A stretch of DNA of 64,000 nucleotides, from assembly GCF_001898575.1 (NCBI RefSeq), contig NZ_MKUD01000006.1, forward strand, positions 194,067 to 258,066. Direction: 5' to 3'. Position numbers and translations under genes: made by a program. This document shows, piece after piece, positions 16,134 through 24,931 of the stretch (positions are counted from its first letter, which is position 1; every line of letters begins with the position of its first letter). The notes below the pieces were generated by a model, which saw nothing but the letters and a program-made list of their open reading frames with translations, made no database searches and had not been told where the DNA came from. Source of the DNA: Spirosoma sp. 48-14. Its GTDB lineage: Bacteria; Bacteroidota; Bacteroidia; Cytophagales; Spirosomataceae.

Positions 16134-18251
16134 ATGGATTTTATCTTTCAGTCCTCACCCTGGTGGATTTTCGTTTGTTTGCTTGTAGGCGCTGTCTATG
16201 CCTTCGCTATGTACCAGCCTTTGCCACGGCTGGCAGGTAGTGGTGTAACCGTTGGCGGTTTCGACAGGCGAACAACGTACGGACTAGCCGCTTTGCGCTT
16301 CGTAGTGGTTAGTTTTCTTTGCTTTTTGCTGTTGAATCCGCTGATTCGAAGTCTGCGCACACTGACCGAGAAGCCGAAAGTGGTACTGGCTATCGATAAC
16401 TCGGAGTCCATAGCAGGAGCGGGGCGGCCTAATCTGGACAAAGCGTTGGTTGGTTTGCAAACACTTCGGCAGCAATTGGCCGACAAGGGGCTGGATGTGA
16501 CCATACGAACCTTAGCCGATACGGTTACCAGTGGTGATTTGACGCAGATTCCGTTTACTCGCCGAACGACTGATTTGTCGGCCTTGCTCGCGGGTATCCG
16601 TTCGGATTATGAAGGGCGTAATCTGACCGATGTGGTACTGGTAACCGATGGCATTTTTAACCAGGGTGTTTCACCAACGTTTGGTCAATATCCGTTTGCT
16701 GTACAGACAGTAGGGCTGGGCGACACCGTTGCCAAAAAAGATATTCAGCTTAAAGGCATTATCGCCAACCGAATTGCGTATCTGGGGAATCAGTTTCCGG
16801 TACAGGCCGAAATCGTGAGTAATGGCTTTCAAGGGCGAAGTGCAACGGTTGTGCTGCGTCAGAATGGAAAGGAATTGGAGAGGCAATCGGTTAACTTTAC
16901 CAAGAACGACACGTTCAATCAGGTTAATTTCCAGACTACAGCTACCCAGAAAGGTGTTCAGCATTACGTTGTGGAGATCTTGCCGCAGCCAGGCGAATTT
17001 AGTACGCGCAACAATCGGCAGGATGTGTATCTGGACGTTATCGATGGAAAAGAGAAAGTTCTGCTATTGGCCCTGGCCCCACATCCAGACGTGAAAGCCA
17101 TCCGCAACATTCTGGAGCGTAATCAAAACTACGAACTGGACGTACGTATCCTGACGGGAACCCCCGCCGAAGCTACCCCACCCGCCGACAAAACCTACGA
17201 CCTGATTATTCTGCACCAGATTCCCGATAATGGAGGAGTCGGTAACCCGTTGATTCAAAAGTTTTTTTCGAAAAATACACCTGTACTGTTTGTCCTTGGT
17301 AATCAGTCGTCGCTGGGGCCGTTCAATACGTCTAATTCGGTGGTTCAGGTTTCGGCACAGCCTAGCCAGAGCGACAAGGTAACGGGCGTGTTTAATCCCG
17401 AATTTCGGCAGTTGAACCTTGATCCGGCCCGACTCGAAATACTGTCCAAACTTCCGCCCATGTCGGTGCCCTATGGCGACTACCGATTACAGCCCGGTAG
17501 TGAAGTTGTCCTGTGGCAGCAGGTTGGCAGTATCAAGACCGCAAAACCATTGCTGGCTCTAAACGTAACCAGCCCACGTAAAACCGCTGTACTAGCCGGA
17601 GAAGGGCTTTGGTCATGGCGCCTGGAGGAGTACGCCCTGACTGATAAGCAGGAGGTTGTGGATGAGTTGATTCAGAAAGTAATTCAACTGATTTCCGTGA
17701 AAGAAGATCGGCGGAAGCTGCGCGTATATCCGATTCGGAATGAATTTGTAGCCGGAGAAAAAGTCATTTTCGAAACCGAACTTTACAACGACATCTACGA
17801 ACGACTATTTGACAAACCTGTTCGGCTGGAGGTTAGTGACGAAAAAGGCGTAACGCGATCCTATAATTACACGCCCACAGCGTCTAACAGTCGTTTTGAA
17901 ATAAGCCGATTGCCTGAGGGAGCCTATCGCTTTAAGGCAACAGTCACGATCAATGATAAAGCGGAACAGTCGTCGGGGCAGTTTGTGGTTCGCGATCTGC
18001 AACTTGAAGCGCTCAATACAACGGCCGATCACGGTATGTTGCGTCAGTTAGCGCAGCAAACGGGCGGCCAGTTCTATGCAGTCAGTCGCATGGATGATCT
18101 GGTCAAAAACCTGACTAGCCGTTCGCACCCGGCTCGCCTGACCAGCACTGAGGAAATGAATGAGTTGATCAACTGGAAATGGCTATTTTTCGTCGTACTA
18201 ACGCTGGCTGCTATTGAATGGGGCCTGCGAAAGTTTTACGGAGGCTATTAG
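16134..18251 (+). CDS. VWA-like membrane protein
   Basis: A 705-residue protein with two N-terminal membrane helices (about 7-23 and 48-68) and one C-terminal helix (about 680-697). The large middle part would then be extracytoplasmic. It starts with a von Willebrand A-like domain: VVLAIDNSESI gives the DxSxS metal site, and VVLVTDGIFNQG a second conserved strand. Bacteroidota have many such proteins, related to BatA/BatB or to membrane-anchored glutamine-amidotransferase-like domains. The precise function is not known. A clear terminator follows. Confidence 0.7.
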   Translation: MDFIFQSSPWWIFVCLLVGAVYAFAMYQPLPRLAGSGVTVGGFDRRTTYGLAALRFVVVSFLCFLLLNPLIRSLRTLTEKPKVVLAIDNSESIAGAGRPNLDKALVGLQTLRQQLADKGLDVTIRTLADTVTSGDLTQIPFTRRTTDLSALLAGIRSDYEGRNLTDVVLVTDGIFNQGVSPTFGQYPFAVQTVGLGDTVAKKDIQLKGIIANRIAYLGNQFPVQAEIVSNGFQGRSATVVLRQNGKELERQSVNFTKNDTFNQVNFQTTATQKGVQHYVVEILPQPGEFSTRNNRQDVYLDVIDGKEKVLLLALAPHPDVKAIRNILERNQNYELDVRILTGTPAEATPPADKTYDLIILHQIPDNGGVGNPLIQKFFSKNTPVLFVLGNQSSLGPFNTSNSVVQVSAQPSQSDKVTGVFNPEFRQLNLDPARLEILSKLPPMSVPYGDYRLQPGSEVVLWQQVGSIKTAKPLLALNVTSPRKTAVLAGEGLWSWRLEEYALTDKQEVVDELIQKVIQLISVKEDRRKLRVYPIRNEFVAGEKVIFETELYNDIYERLFDKPVRLEVSDEKGVTRSYNYTPTASNSRFEISRLPEGAYRFKATVTINDKAEQSSGQFVVRDLQLEALNTTADHGMLRQLAQQTGGQFYAVSRMDDLVKNLTSRSHPARLTSTEEMNELINWKWLFFVVLTLAAIEWGLRKFYGGY

Positions 18252-18274
18252 CCGAATTGACTATCCAAACCTGT

Positions 18275-18318
18275 AGCGCTTTACCGACACCATGCTTTGT
18301 TTCGGTAAAGCGCTTTTC
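18275..18318 (+). terminator. Rho-independent terminator
   Basis: A perfect 13-base stem (18275-18287 with 18302-18314) and a 14-base loop, followed by TTTCTTTT. Confidence 0.8.
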
Positions 18319-18431
18319 TTTTGAACCCGTTAGTACTTTATACAGATAAACTATTTGCTTCAGCTTTTATGTTTTTAAGATGTAATCAGAAACTTTACGA
18401 TTGTATATTCGTCTAATCAACACTAACAATA

Positions 18432-18611
18432 ATGGAAACACCAATGAAGCCGATGACCGCTCGCGAAAAAATTCGCAGGCTGGTCGAAGTAAAAGAGCAG
18501 GTACAACGGGAAGCCCGGGAACGCTACCAAAATGACCCTGAATATCGGGCCATATTTGACGAGTTGAAAAAGAAGAATGCAGGAAAAAGGGCCATTAAAG
18601 GAAAGAAATAG
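18432..18611 (+). CDS. Small charged helical protein, first gene of DUF6169-type cassette 1
   Basis: A 59-residue, highly charged, helical protein: METPMKPMTAREK... with QREARERYQNDPEYRAIFDE and KKKNAGK near the end. It overlaps the next gene by 35 bases. A 68-residue homolog sits in the same position in the second cassette (55893-56099), sharing the pattern EAxExYxNxPxxxAxxxELxxKNA. The conservation of both sequence and overlap shows this is a real gene. Size, charge and coupling would suit an antitoxin or chaperone-like partner, by inference only. Confidence 0.7.
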   Translation: METPMKPMTAREKIRRLVEVKEQVQREARERYQNDPEYRAIFDELKKKNAGKRAIKGKK

Positions 18612-19086
18612 ATACGATTTTGCCTGGATAGGTGGAGAGCAAAATGTATATGCTTTTACAACAAGCGACGAGGTTGTTTATGAAATTCGATTTGTTCCAT
18701 CCGATTATTTATTTATCGATTATATAGAGGGGCGGGTCAACGCTTTTGAAATGGTCATCGCCGTGGCCGATAATCCGACTGGAAAACACATTCCGGCCGA
18801 CCCTCTGACAGAGCCAACAATTCTGGCTATTTTTTACGATTTCTTCCGGTCTTTAGAACACGTAATAATTTATATCTGCGATAGTTCGGATGGTCGGGAG
18901 AAGGCCCGCTTCCGAAAGTTTACCAGTTGGTTTTTCAACAATACGAGGGCCGATTTGGTCAAAATGGACGCCTGGATTCCTGATGGAGATCGCCATACAA
19001 TTCTCTCCGGGATATTGAGTAGGAAAAATCCCTATTTCAGTCAATTTATCGAACTCTTCCACAACTTATCAGAAGCGGATAAGTGA
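18577..19086 (+). CDS. DUF6169-like protein, cassette 1
   Basis: A 169-residue protein. It shares with the second copy (55430-55939, also 169 residues) the blocks VYEIRFVPSDYLF / LYEVRFKPSGYIF, VADNPTGKHIPADPLTEPTI / VIDNPTGNRPPGDPLVPPTI and VIIYICDSSDGREKARFRKFTSWF / VVYICDTSDKRGQARQRKFSSWL. I connect it to Bacteroidota family DUF6169 from memory. The biochemical role is unknown. Its start ATGCAG lies inside the small partner gene, in the same sequence context as in the second cassette. Confidence 0.7.
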   Translation: MQEKGPLKERNRYDFAWIGGEQNVYAFTTSDEVVYEIRFVPSDYLFIDYIEGRVNAFEMVIAVADNPTGKHIPADPLTEPTILAIFYDFFRSLEHVIIYICDSSDGREKARFRKFTSWFFNNTRADLVKMDAWIPDGDRHTILSGILSRKNPYFSQFIELFHNLSEADK

Positions 19087-19131
19087 GTGACGCTAAAGCC
19101 AATCCTAATTGACTGAAAAATTAGAAGGGTA

Positions 19132-21588
19132 CTAATCCTGTTCAATCTCACCCAATTCGGCCCGGATGGCGCTGTTTACAAACCGTATTTCGCTGTAGGT
19201 GACGCCATGGCCGATTGTCTGAATCAGTTCGGTAAATGTGGCTGATGGCGTAGTTTCGAGGTGAGGGCGAATCAGCTGAATACGATCGGAAGGTAACACG
19301 GCATCGACCGATAGTTCGCCCCGATTGATGCATTGAGCAAGATGCCCTTCGATAGTAGATATGGCAAATCCCCGTTCGGTCGCTATTTCGGGAATGGTTT
19401 TACCAGCCTGAAAAAGGGCAAGGGTCTGCGTAGTCGATGGAATTTTAGGTTCCTTCGGTTCTTTCACCTTTTTCACTTTCGGCTCTTTGGTAGGCTTGGG
19501 CCGTTCGAGATACTCTTTAATGACGGACAGCACTTCGTGGCCGATCTGCTTCACCTTGGTTTTGCCAAACCCTTTGATAGCCAGAAGTTCTTCGAGTGTA
19601 GTTGGACGAAGACGGGCTAGTTCGGCGATGGTTTTCTGTGGAAGTACCATATAGCCGGAGGTGTCGTGTTCTCCCGCCAGATCATTACGCCATTTCATCA
19701 GCGCACCATATAGCCCACCACGTCCCGATTTTTCGGAAGCAGCTTCGGCTGGCTGGTCGAAATTTTTGCGTTCGGGCTGAAAGTCCAGTTCGGCATGGTT
19801 TCGAGCCTGTAAGTAAGCCAGCGCATCGAATCCGTTTTGGCAGCTTTCGAAGGTACGAAGCTTGACAAACAACTCTTTTTCAAGTTCATCCAGCACTTCC
19901 AGCAGCAGCTCTCGTACCTGTTTGTTATCGCAATCGGTGGGGCATCGGTGAAGGGTGGGCAATAGCTCGTCGCCAAGCAACGACCGGAAATAGGCAACGG
20001 CTTTGCGGATACGTTCCTGTAAATCGGGGTTGTCTTCTGGCAAACGTTCGTCAGCAAAATAACCAGTTAACTGCTTCTGAAAGCGAATGCTGATCTCACG
20101 GGCCTTATCCCGTACGCTTTCTGTTAATTGGTTGATAATAGGCCCGCATTCGGGATCGACACTGCTGGCATGCTCATTGACCACTCGTCGACAACGGTAT
20201 AACAAGGAACTGGCGCGTTCGAACGAAAACAGATCCAGAAGTAATTGCTGCTGATTGGTGCGTTTAGACTCATGCAGATGCTGTTCGGTAGGCGTTTGCT
20301 GAATAAGTTCATCGTGAAAATCTTCCAGCGTCTGCTCGGTTTTGATGCTGTGCGACGGAATTGGTGATCGCAACACCAGTCCGTCGAGTGTTTTACAACG
20401 GCTCAACGCTACATACACCTGCCCATGAGCGAAGGCCGCAGAAGCGTCGATAATGGCTTTTTCGAACGTAAGTCCCTGGCTCTTGTGGATGGTGATGGCC
20501 CAGGCCAGTTTGAGCGGGAACTGCCGGAACGTGCCAATGGATTCAGCTTTGATTTCTTTTGTGGCTGGGTCGAGGCTATACCGAAGGTTGGTCCAGTCGG
20601 CGGGGAGCACATCAATCACGTCGTCGTCTCCGCTTTTGACATAAATGATATCATCGTCAATGTCGACAATCTGACCGATTTTACCGTTGTAATAGCGTTT
20701 CTCGCGCGTAATGTCATTTTTGATGAACATCACCTGCGCCCCCACTTTTAGTTCCAGATTGGCTTCAGTCGGGTAAATCGTAGCGGGGAAATCCCCTTCA
20801 ATAGTGGCATCAAAGGTATGTAGTGCCGTTTTAAGACTGTTGAGTTTATGACTATTGATTTGCTGGGCCGTTGTGTTATGCGTCGAGAGGGTAATATAGC
20901 CTTCATCGTCGCGGGGGGTAAAGTTGGGAATGTAACGTTGGTTGAGGTCGGCAAGTTGATCGCGGGTAATCGTTTTTTCGCGAATGCTATTTAACAGACT
21001 CACAAACCGGGCGTCGGCCTGCCGGTAAATCTGCGTCAGCTCAATCGAAATATAGGGCGTATGACTTAGCGCTTTGCTGCCGAAAAAATAGCCGGTTTCG
21101 TAGTAAGGTCTTAGCAGCTCCCACTCTTCATCCCGGATCACGGGTGGTAGTTGCTGCATATCGCCAATGAGCAGAAGCTGGACACCGCCAAAGGGCTGGC
21201 TGTTATTTCGATATCGGCGGAGCACTTCGTCGATACCATCCAGAACATCGGCCCGCACCATACTGATTTCGTCAATAATGAGTAGGTCGAGGGTGCGCAG
21301 AAGCCTGATTTTTTCTCTGTTGAACTTCCGGCTCTCCCGCAGTGTAGAACCCGGCACCAGGGGGCCAAACGGTAATTGAAACAGCGAATGAATGGTAACA
21401 CCCCCGGCATTGATGGCCGCTACACCCGTTGGTGCAACTACAGCCAGTCGCTTGGCACTTAGTTGTTTAACCTGGTGTAGAAACGTTGTTTTACCCGTCC
21501 CCGCTTTTCCGGTCAGGAAAATATTACGATTCGTGTGAAGAACAAATTGATGGGCAAGAGCAAGTCTTTCGTTTACGGGGGCAGGCAT
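19132..21588 (-). CDS. PIF1/RecD-like helicase with HRDC and HTH domains
   Basis: An 818-residue superfamily 1B helicase. Walker A is GKAGTGKTT at residues 27-35, Walker B is LLIIDEISMV, and the C-terminal helicase core has LAWAITIHKSQGLTFEKAIID and VYVALSRC. After a long helical middle come an HRDC domain (about 632-690, with ELARLRPTTLEELLAIKGFGKTKV), a Lys/Pro-rich linker and a helix-turn-helix domain near the end. HRDC and HTH should bind DNA, which suggests a repair or replication-fork role. The promoter at 21612-21643 fits the ATG start. Confidence 0.9.
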   Translation of the reverse strand: MPAPVNERLALAHQFVLHTNRNIFLTGKAGTGKTTFLHQVKQLSAKRLAVVAPTGVAAINAGGVTIHSLFQLPFGPLVPGSTLRESRKFNREKIRLLRTLDLLIIDEISMVRADVLDGIDEVLRRYRNNSQPFGGVQLLLIGDMQQLPPVIRDEEWELLRPYYETGYFFGSKALSHTPYISIELTQIYRQADARFVSLLNSIREKTITRDQLADLNQRYIPNFTPRDDEGYITLSTHNTTAQQINSHKLNSLKTALHTFDATIEGDFPATIYPTEANLELKVGAQVMFIKNDITREKRYYNGKIGQIVDIDDDIIYVKSGDDDVIDVLPADWTNLRYSLDPATKEIKAESIGTFRQFPLKLAWAITIHKSQGLTFEKAIIDASAAFAHGQVYVALSRCKTLDGLVLRSPIPSHSIKTEQTLEDFHDELIQQTPTEQHLHESKRTNQQQLLLDLFSFERASSLLYRCRRVVNEHASSVDPECGPIINQLTESVRDKAREISIRFQKQLTGYFADERLPEDNPDLQERIRKAVAYFRSLLGDELLPTLHRCPTDCDNKQVRELLLEVLDELEKELFVKLRTFESCQNGFDALAYLQARNHAELDFQPERKNFDQPAEAASEKSGRGGLYGALMKWRNDLAGEHDTSGYMVLPQKTIAELARLRPTTLEELLAIKGFGKTKVKQIGHEVLSVIKEYLERPKPTKEPKVKKVKEPKEPKIPSTTQTLALFQAGKTIPEIATERGFAISTIEGHLAQCINRGELSVDAVLPSDRIQLIRPHLETTPSATFTELIQTIGHGVTYSEIRFVNSAIRAELGEIEQD

Positions 21589-21611
21589 ACCAACACAGCA
21601 TTATTCGTATA

Positions 21612-21643
21612 CAAAAGTACGTATTTTAAGGCTGGCTTTTCAA
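21612..21643 (-). promoter_or_regulatory. Helicase promoter
   Basis: The minus strand reads TTG (21643-21641), 21 bases, then TACTTTTG (21619-21612). The leader would be about 18 bases. Confidence 0.6.
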
Positions 21644-21687
21644 TCGAGAGCAAGAGTAATCCTGTGGTGCCTTTCGTGGTTTTCGTG

Positions 21688-21711
21688 GTGTCGGGTTTGA
21701 GAACCCGACAC
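21688..21711. repeat. Single REP-like palindrome, same unit as in ispG
   Basis: A perfect 24-base palindrome, GTGTCGGGTTTG followed by its complement. It is the same unit that occurs twice in the ispG insertion. It lies in the gap between the helicase and EamA genes, after a short direct repeat of TTCGTGGT. Confidence 0.85.
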
Positions 21712-21739
21712 AATGAGGTTTCTCAAACAGGAAGAGTTT

Positions 21740-22162
21740 TCAGTCGCGGGAGGTGGCAATGATGATGGCCCCTATCCCCATGAGCAAGGCCCCGGCTATG
21801 ACCTGCCAGTTAACTTTCTCTTTTAAAAACACCATCGCCAGAATGACCGAAAAAATTAGTGAGCAGTTGGTGATAGGAGATACCTGAGACGCGTGCCCCA
21901 ACTTCAGCGCCCGAAACGAGAATAAGGACGACAGGCAGGTGACAATTCCGGCAATGATCAGGTATATCCAGACTCGGCGTTCGATTCGGGAGATTTCGGC
22001 CAGGAGTCCCTGCGAAATGACCACGCTCCACGACACAATCAGAATCATGACCGACTGAATGGCAAACGCCAGGCTGGAATCCAGATGTTTAATGCCAGCT
22101 TTCGATAACGTAACAACAATAGCCGCCGATAAGGCAGCTGACAAGGCAAATACAATCCACAT
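21740..22162 (-). CDS. EamA/DMT-family transporter, single-domain
   Basis: A 140-residue membrane protein with about five hydrophobic helices and the EamA ending VILAMVFLKEKVNWQVIAGALLMGIGAIII. Classical members carry two EamA domains (ten helices). This one has only one, as in small drug/metabolite transporters that work as dimers. The substrate is unknown. Confidence 0.8.
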   Translation of the reverse strand: MWIVFALSAALSAAIVVTLSKAGIKHLDSSLAFAIQSVMILIVSWSVVISQGLLAEISRIERRVWIYLIIAGIVTCLSSLFSFRALKLGHASQVSPITNCSLIFSVILAMVFLKEKVNWQVIAGALLMGIGAIIIATSRD

Positions 22163-22249
22163 AGCCTTTTTGATGGAGTATACCGTATAAATCAGTAGAG
22201 GAGCCTAAATGATTAAAAAAAGATAAAATTAACTTCACTCGGTGGTTTG

Positions 22250-22257
22250 TATTTTTG
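22250..22257 (+). promoter_or_regulatory. Promoter -7 element of the phospholipase C gene
   Basis: TATTTTTG fits TAnnTTTG. It lies 58 bases before the ATG at 22316, and downstream of any start at 22247, so it argues for the internal start. Confidence 0.5.
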
Positions 22258-22315
22258 GGGATGCTCTACGGAGTTACATACCAGGGTAGCCAATCACGAT
22301 CAACGACAATATGAT

Positions 22316-24826
22316 ATGGATTCCAGACGCGATTTTCTAAAAAAAGCAGCGCTGCTGTCAACGGTTCTCTCGGGCGGATTGCCTGAGTCTATTCAGCGTG
22401 CGTTCGCTATTGACCCACAACCCGGTACTACCTTTCTGGACGCCGAACATGTGGTGATTCTGATGCAGGAGAATCGTTCATTCGATCACACCTATGGTAC
22501 GTTGCAGGGGGTTCGGGGATTTAATGACCCACGGGCGTTTACCTTACCGAACAAAAACAAAATCTGGCTTCAGACCAATAAGGCGGGGGAAACGTATGCG
22601 CCATTTCGGCTGAATATCAAGGATACCAAAGCCACCTGGATGCACTCGCTGCCCCACTCCTGGGAGAATCAGGTCGATGCCCGCAATGGCGGTAAAATGG
22701 ATAAGTGGCTGGATGCCAAGCCGTCGGGGCACAAAGAGTATGCCCATATGCCGCTTACACTGGGGTATTATAACCGGGAGGATATTCCGTTCTACTATGC
22801 ATTAGCCGATGCCTTTACAGTCTGTGATCAGAACTTTTGTTCTTCTCTGACGGGCACCACACCGAACCGGCTCTATTTCTGGACGGGCACCATCCGGGAC
22901 CCCCGTGATCCAAAGGCGATGGCGAACGTTCGGAATGAAAATGTTGATTACGATGCCGAAGTAAGCTGGACTACGTTTCCCGAACGACTGGAAGAGGCTG
23001 GCATATCGTGGAAGATTTATCAGAACGAAATCAGCCTGTCGACGGGCCTGCACGGGGAGGAAGATAACTGGCTGGGCAATTTTACGGATAACCCCATCGA
23101 ATGGTTTTCGCAGTATCATGTCCGATTCCACCCGGCCTACTATCCGTTTCTTCAACGCGAGGAAAAAGCCCTTCCCGAACGGATTAAAGCACTGGAAGCC
23201 AAACTGAAAAGTTTGCCCGAAACCGACAAAGCCTACGCTGAAACAGCTCGGGCGTTGAAACAGCAGCAGGAATGGCAAAAGGAAGTGCAGGTCGATCTGG
23301 TGAAGTATGCGCCGGAGAAATTTGACCAGTTGTCACAACGGGAGAAGGCGCTGTGCCAGAAAGCCTTTACGACCAATGTCAATGACCCGAACTACCGCCA
23401 ACTGACGACCCTGACCTATCAGGATGGCGCAACGGAGCGGAAAATGGCTGTTCCGAAGGGAGATGTGCTGCACCAGTTTCGAGAGGATGTAAAAGCTCGG
23501 AAACTACCGACGGTATCGTGGCTGGTCCCCCCCGAAAACTTCTCCGATCATCCGGGCGCTCCCTGGTATGGTGCCTGGTATCTGTCGGAGGTAATGGACA
23601 TTCTAACCCAGAACCCGGACGTCTGGAAGAAAACGATTTTTATTCTGGCTTATGACGAAAATGACGGTTACTTCGATCATGTACCACCGTTTGTGCCAGC
23701 CCATCCCGAGAAGCCAGAAACCGGATTGAGTAGCAAAGGCATCGATGCACGTCTGGAATTTGTGACCCAGGAGCAGGAAAGTAAGCGTAAAAATGGGGGA
23801 CGTACCGGGCCTATTGGATTGGGTTTCCGGGTTCCGCTAGTGATCGCATCGCCCTGGAGTCGGGGAGGATATGTTTGCTCCGAAGTGTTTGATCATACAT
23901 CAACGCTTCAGTTTCTGGAAAATTTCCTGAGTCATAAAACCGGCAAGACCATCCGGGAGTCGAACATCAGCGACTGGCGACGCACCATCTGTGGGGATTT
24001 AACGTCGGCGTTTCAACCCTATCGCGGTGAGACCATTAAGCTGCCCACCTTTGTGGCGAAGCAAACATTTTTGGAAGGAATTCACAAAGCGCAGTTTAAG
24101 GGTCTTCCCAGCAATTATAAGCAACTGACCTCCGACGAAATCAACCGGATCAATGACAACCCGCAAACGGCATCCCAGTTGCCGCGTCAGGAAGAGGGGG
24201 TTCGTGCTTCCTGTGCCTTGCCCTATGAGCTCTACGTCGATGGGCGCGTTGCTGAAAACCGATTTGCGTTGACATTGTCTGCAAAAAACGATGTGTTCGG
24301 TAAAAAAGCGCTGGGTGCACCGTTTCAGGTCTGTCAGATGCTCCCAAATGATGCTCGTTTTCGGTCCTACACGGTGGTTGCTGGCGATAGCCTTACCGAT
24401 ACCTGGTTGCTCGACGTTCCTTTACAGCTTTGCGTTCAGGGGCCTAATGGCTTTTATCGGGAGTTTAAAGCAACAGCCGGGAGCCCACCTATCTCCATCG
24501 CCTGCACGTATGAACGCGATACGAAAAACCAGTTGACGGGTAATGTGTTGGTAAAACTTACCAATACCGATGCCGCTCGAAGCTATACGGTTCAGCTTAT
24601 GGATAATGGATATCAGGCTAAGGAGCAAATCAAAACATTGGAGAAGGCAGGGGCAAAGGGAGCCACGCAAACAGTTCTGTTAAATCTGAAAGCCAGCTAT
24701 AACTGGTATGATTTCAGCGTGAAAGTGACTGGGTTTGCCGACTTTGAGCAACGCTATGCCGGGCGGGTAGAAACCGGTAAAGTGGGTTTCAGCGATCCGC
24801 TGATGGGGCGCTCGAATAAAGTGTAA
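22316..24826 (+). CDS. Tat-exported phosphocholine-specific phospholipase C
   Basis: An 836-residue enzyme that cleaves phospholipids to diacylglycerol and phospho-headgroup outside the cytoplasm. The start is placed at 22316 because it gives a complete Tat signal (SRRDFLKKAALLSTVLSGG). Catalytic blocks are HVVILMQENRSFDHTYGTLQGVRGF, CSSLTGTTPNRLYFWTGT, SWLVPPENFSDHP and IFILAYDENDGYFDHVPPF. The C-terminus (from about residue 620) holds the two beta-domains of bacterial PLCs. Ethanolamine permease and eutBC follow on the same strand, so phospholipid headgroup use is plausible. Confidence 0.9.
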   Translation: MDSRRDFLKKAALLSTVLSGGLPESIQRAFAIDPQPGTTFLDAEHVVILMQENRSFDHTYGTLQGVRGFNDPRAFTLPNKNKIWLQTNKAGETYAPFRLNIKDTKATWMHSLPHSWENQVDARNGGKMDKWLDAKPSGHKEYAHMPLTLGYYNREDIPFYYALADAFTVCDQNFCSSLTGTTPNRLYFWTGTIRDPRDPKAMANVRNENVDYDAEVSWTTFPERLEEAGISWKIYQNEISLSTGLHGEEDNWLGNFTDNPIEWFSQYHVRFHPAYYPFLQREEKALPERIKALEAKLKSLPETDKAYAETARALKQQQEWQKEVQVDLVKYAPEKFDQLSQREKALCQKAFTTNVNDPNYRQLTTLTYQDGATERKMAVPKGDVLHQFREDVKARKLPTVSWLVPPENFSDHPGAPWYGAWYLSEVMDILTQNPDVWKKTIFILAYDENDGYFDHVPPFVPAHPEKPETGLSSKGIDARLEFVTQEQESKRKNGGRTGPIGLGFRVPLVIASPWSRGGYVCSEVFDHTSTLQFLENFLSHKTGKTIRESNISDWRRTICGDLTSAFQPYRGETIKLPTFVAKQTFLEGIHKAQFKGLPSNYKQLTSDEINRINDNPQTASQLPRQEEGVRASCALPYELYVDGRVAENRFALTLSAKNDVFGKKALGAPFQVCQMLPNDARFRSYTVVAGDSLTDTWLLDVPLQLCVQGPNGFYREFKATAGSPPISIACTYERDTKNQLTGNVLVKLTNTDAARSYTVQLMDNGYQAKEQIKTLEKAGAKGATQTVLLNLKASYNWYDFSVKVTGFADFEQRYAGRVETGKVGFSDPLMGRSNKV

Positions 24827-24879
24827 GAACTAAATTGCTTCTATTGTTAAAAAAACAGAATATTCATCTGTAATTAATA

Positions 24880-24913
24880 AACTTCCCGAAAGTTTTAAAA
24901 CTTTCGGGAAGTT
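24880..24913. repeat. Perfect 34-bp palindrome
   Basis: AACTTCCCGAAAGTTTT (24880-24896) is followed immediately by its reverse complement (24897-24913). It lies between the phospholipase stop and the permease start. It could form a terminator-like hairpin, but no T-run follows on either strand. Confidence 0.8.
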
Positions 24914-24931
24914 GGTTGTATCTTCCCCCGT

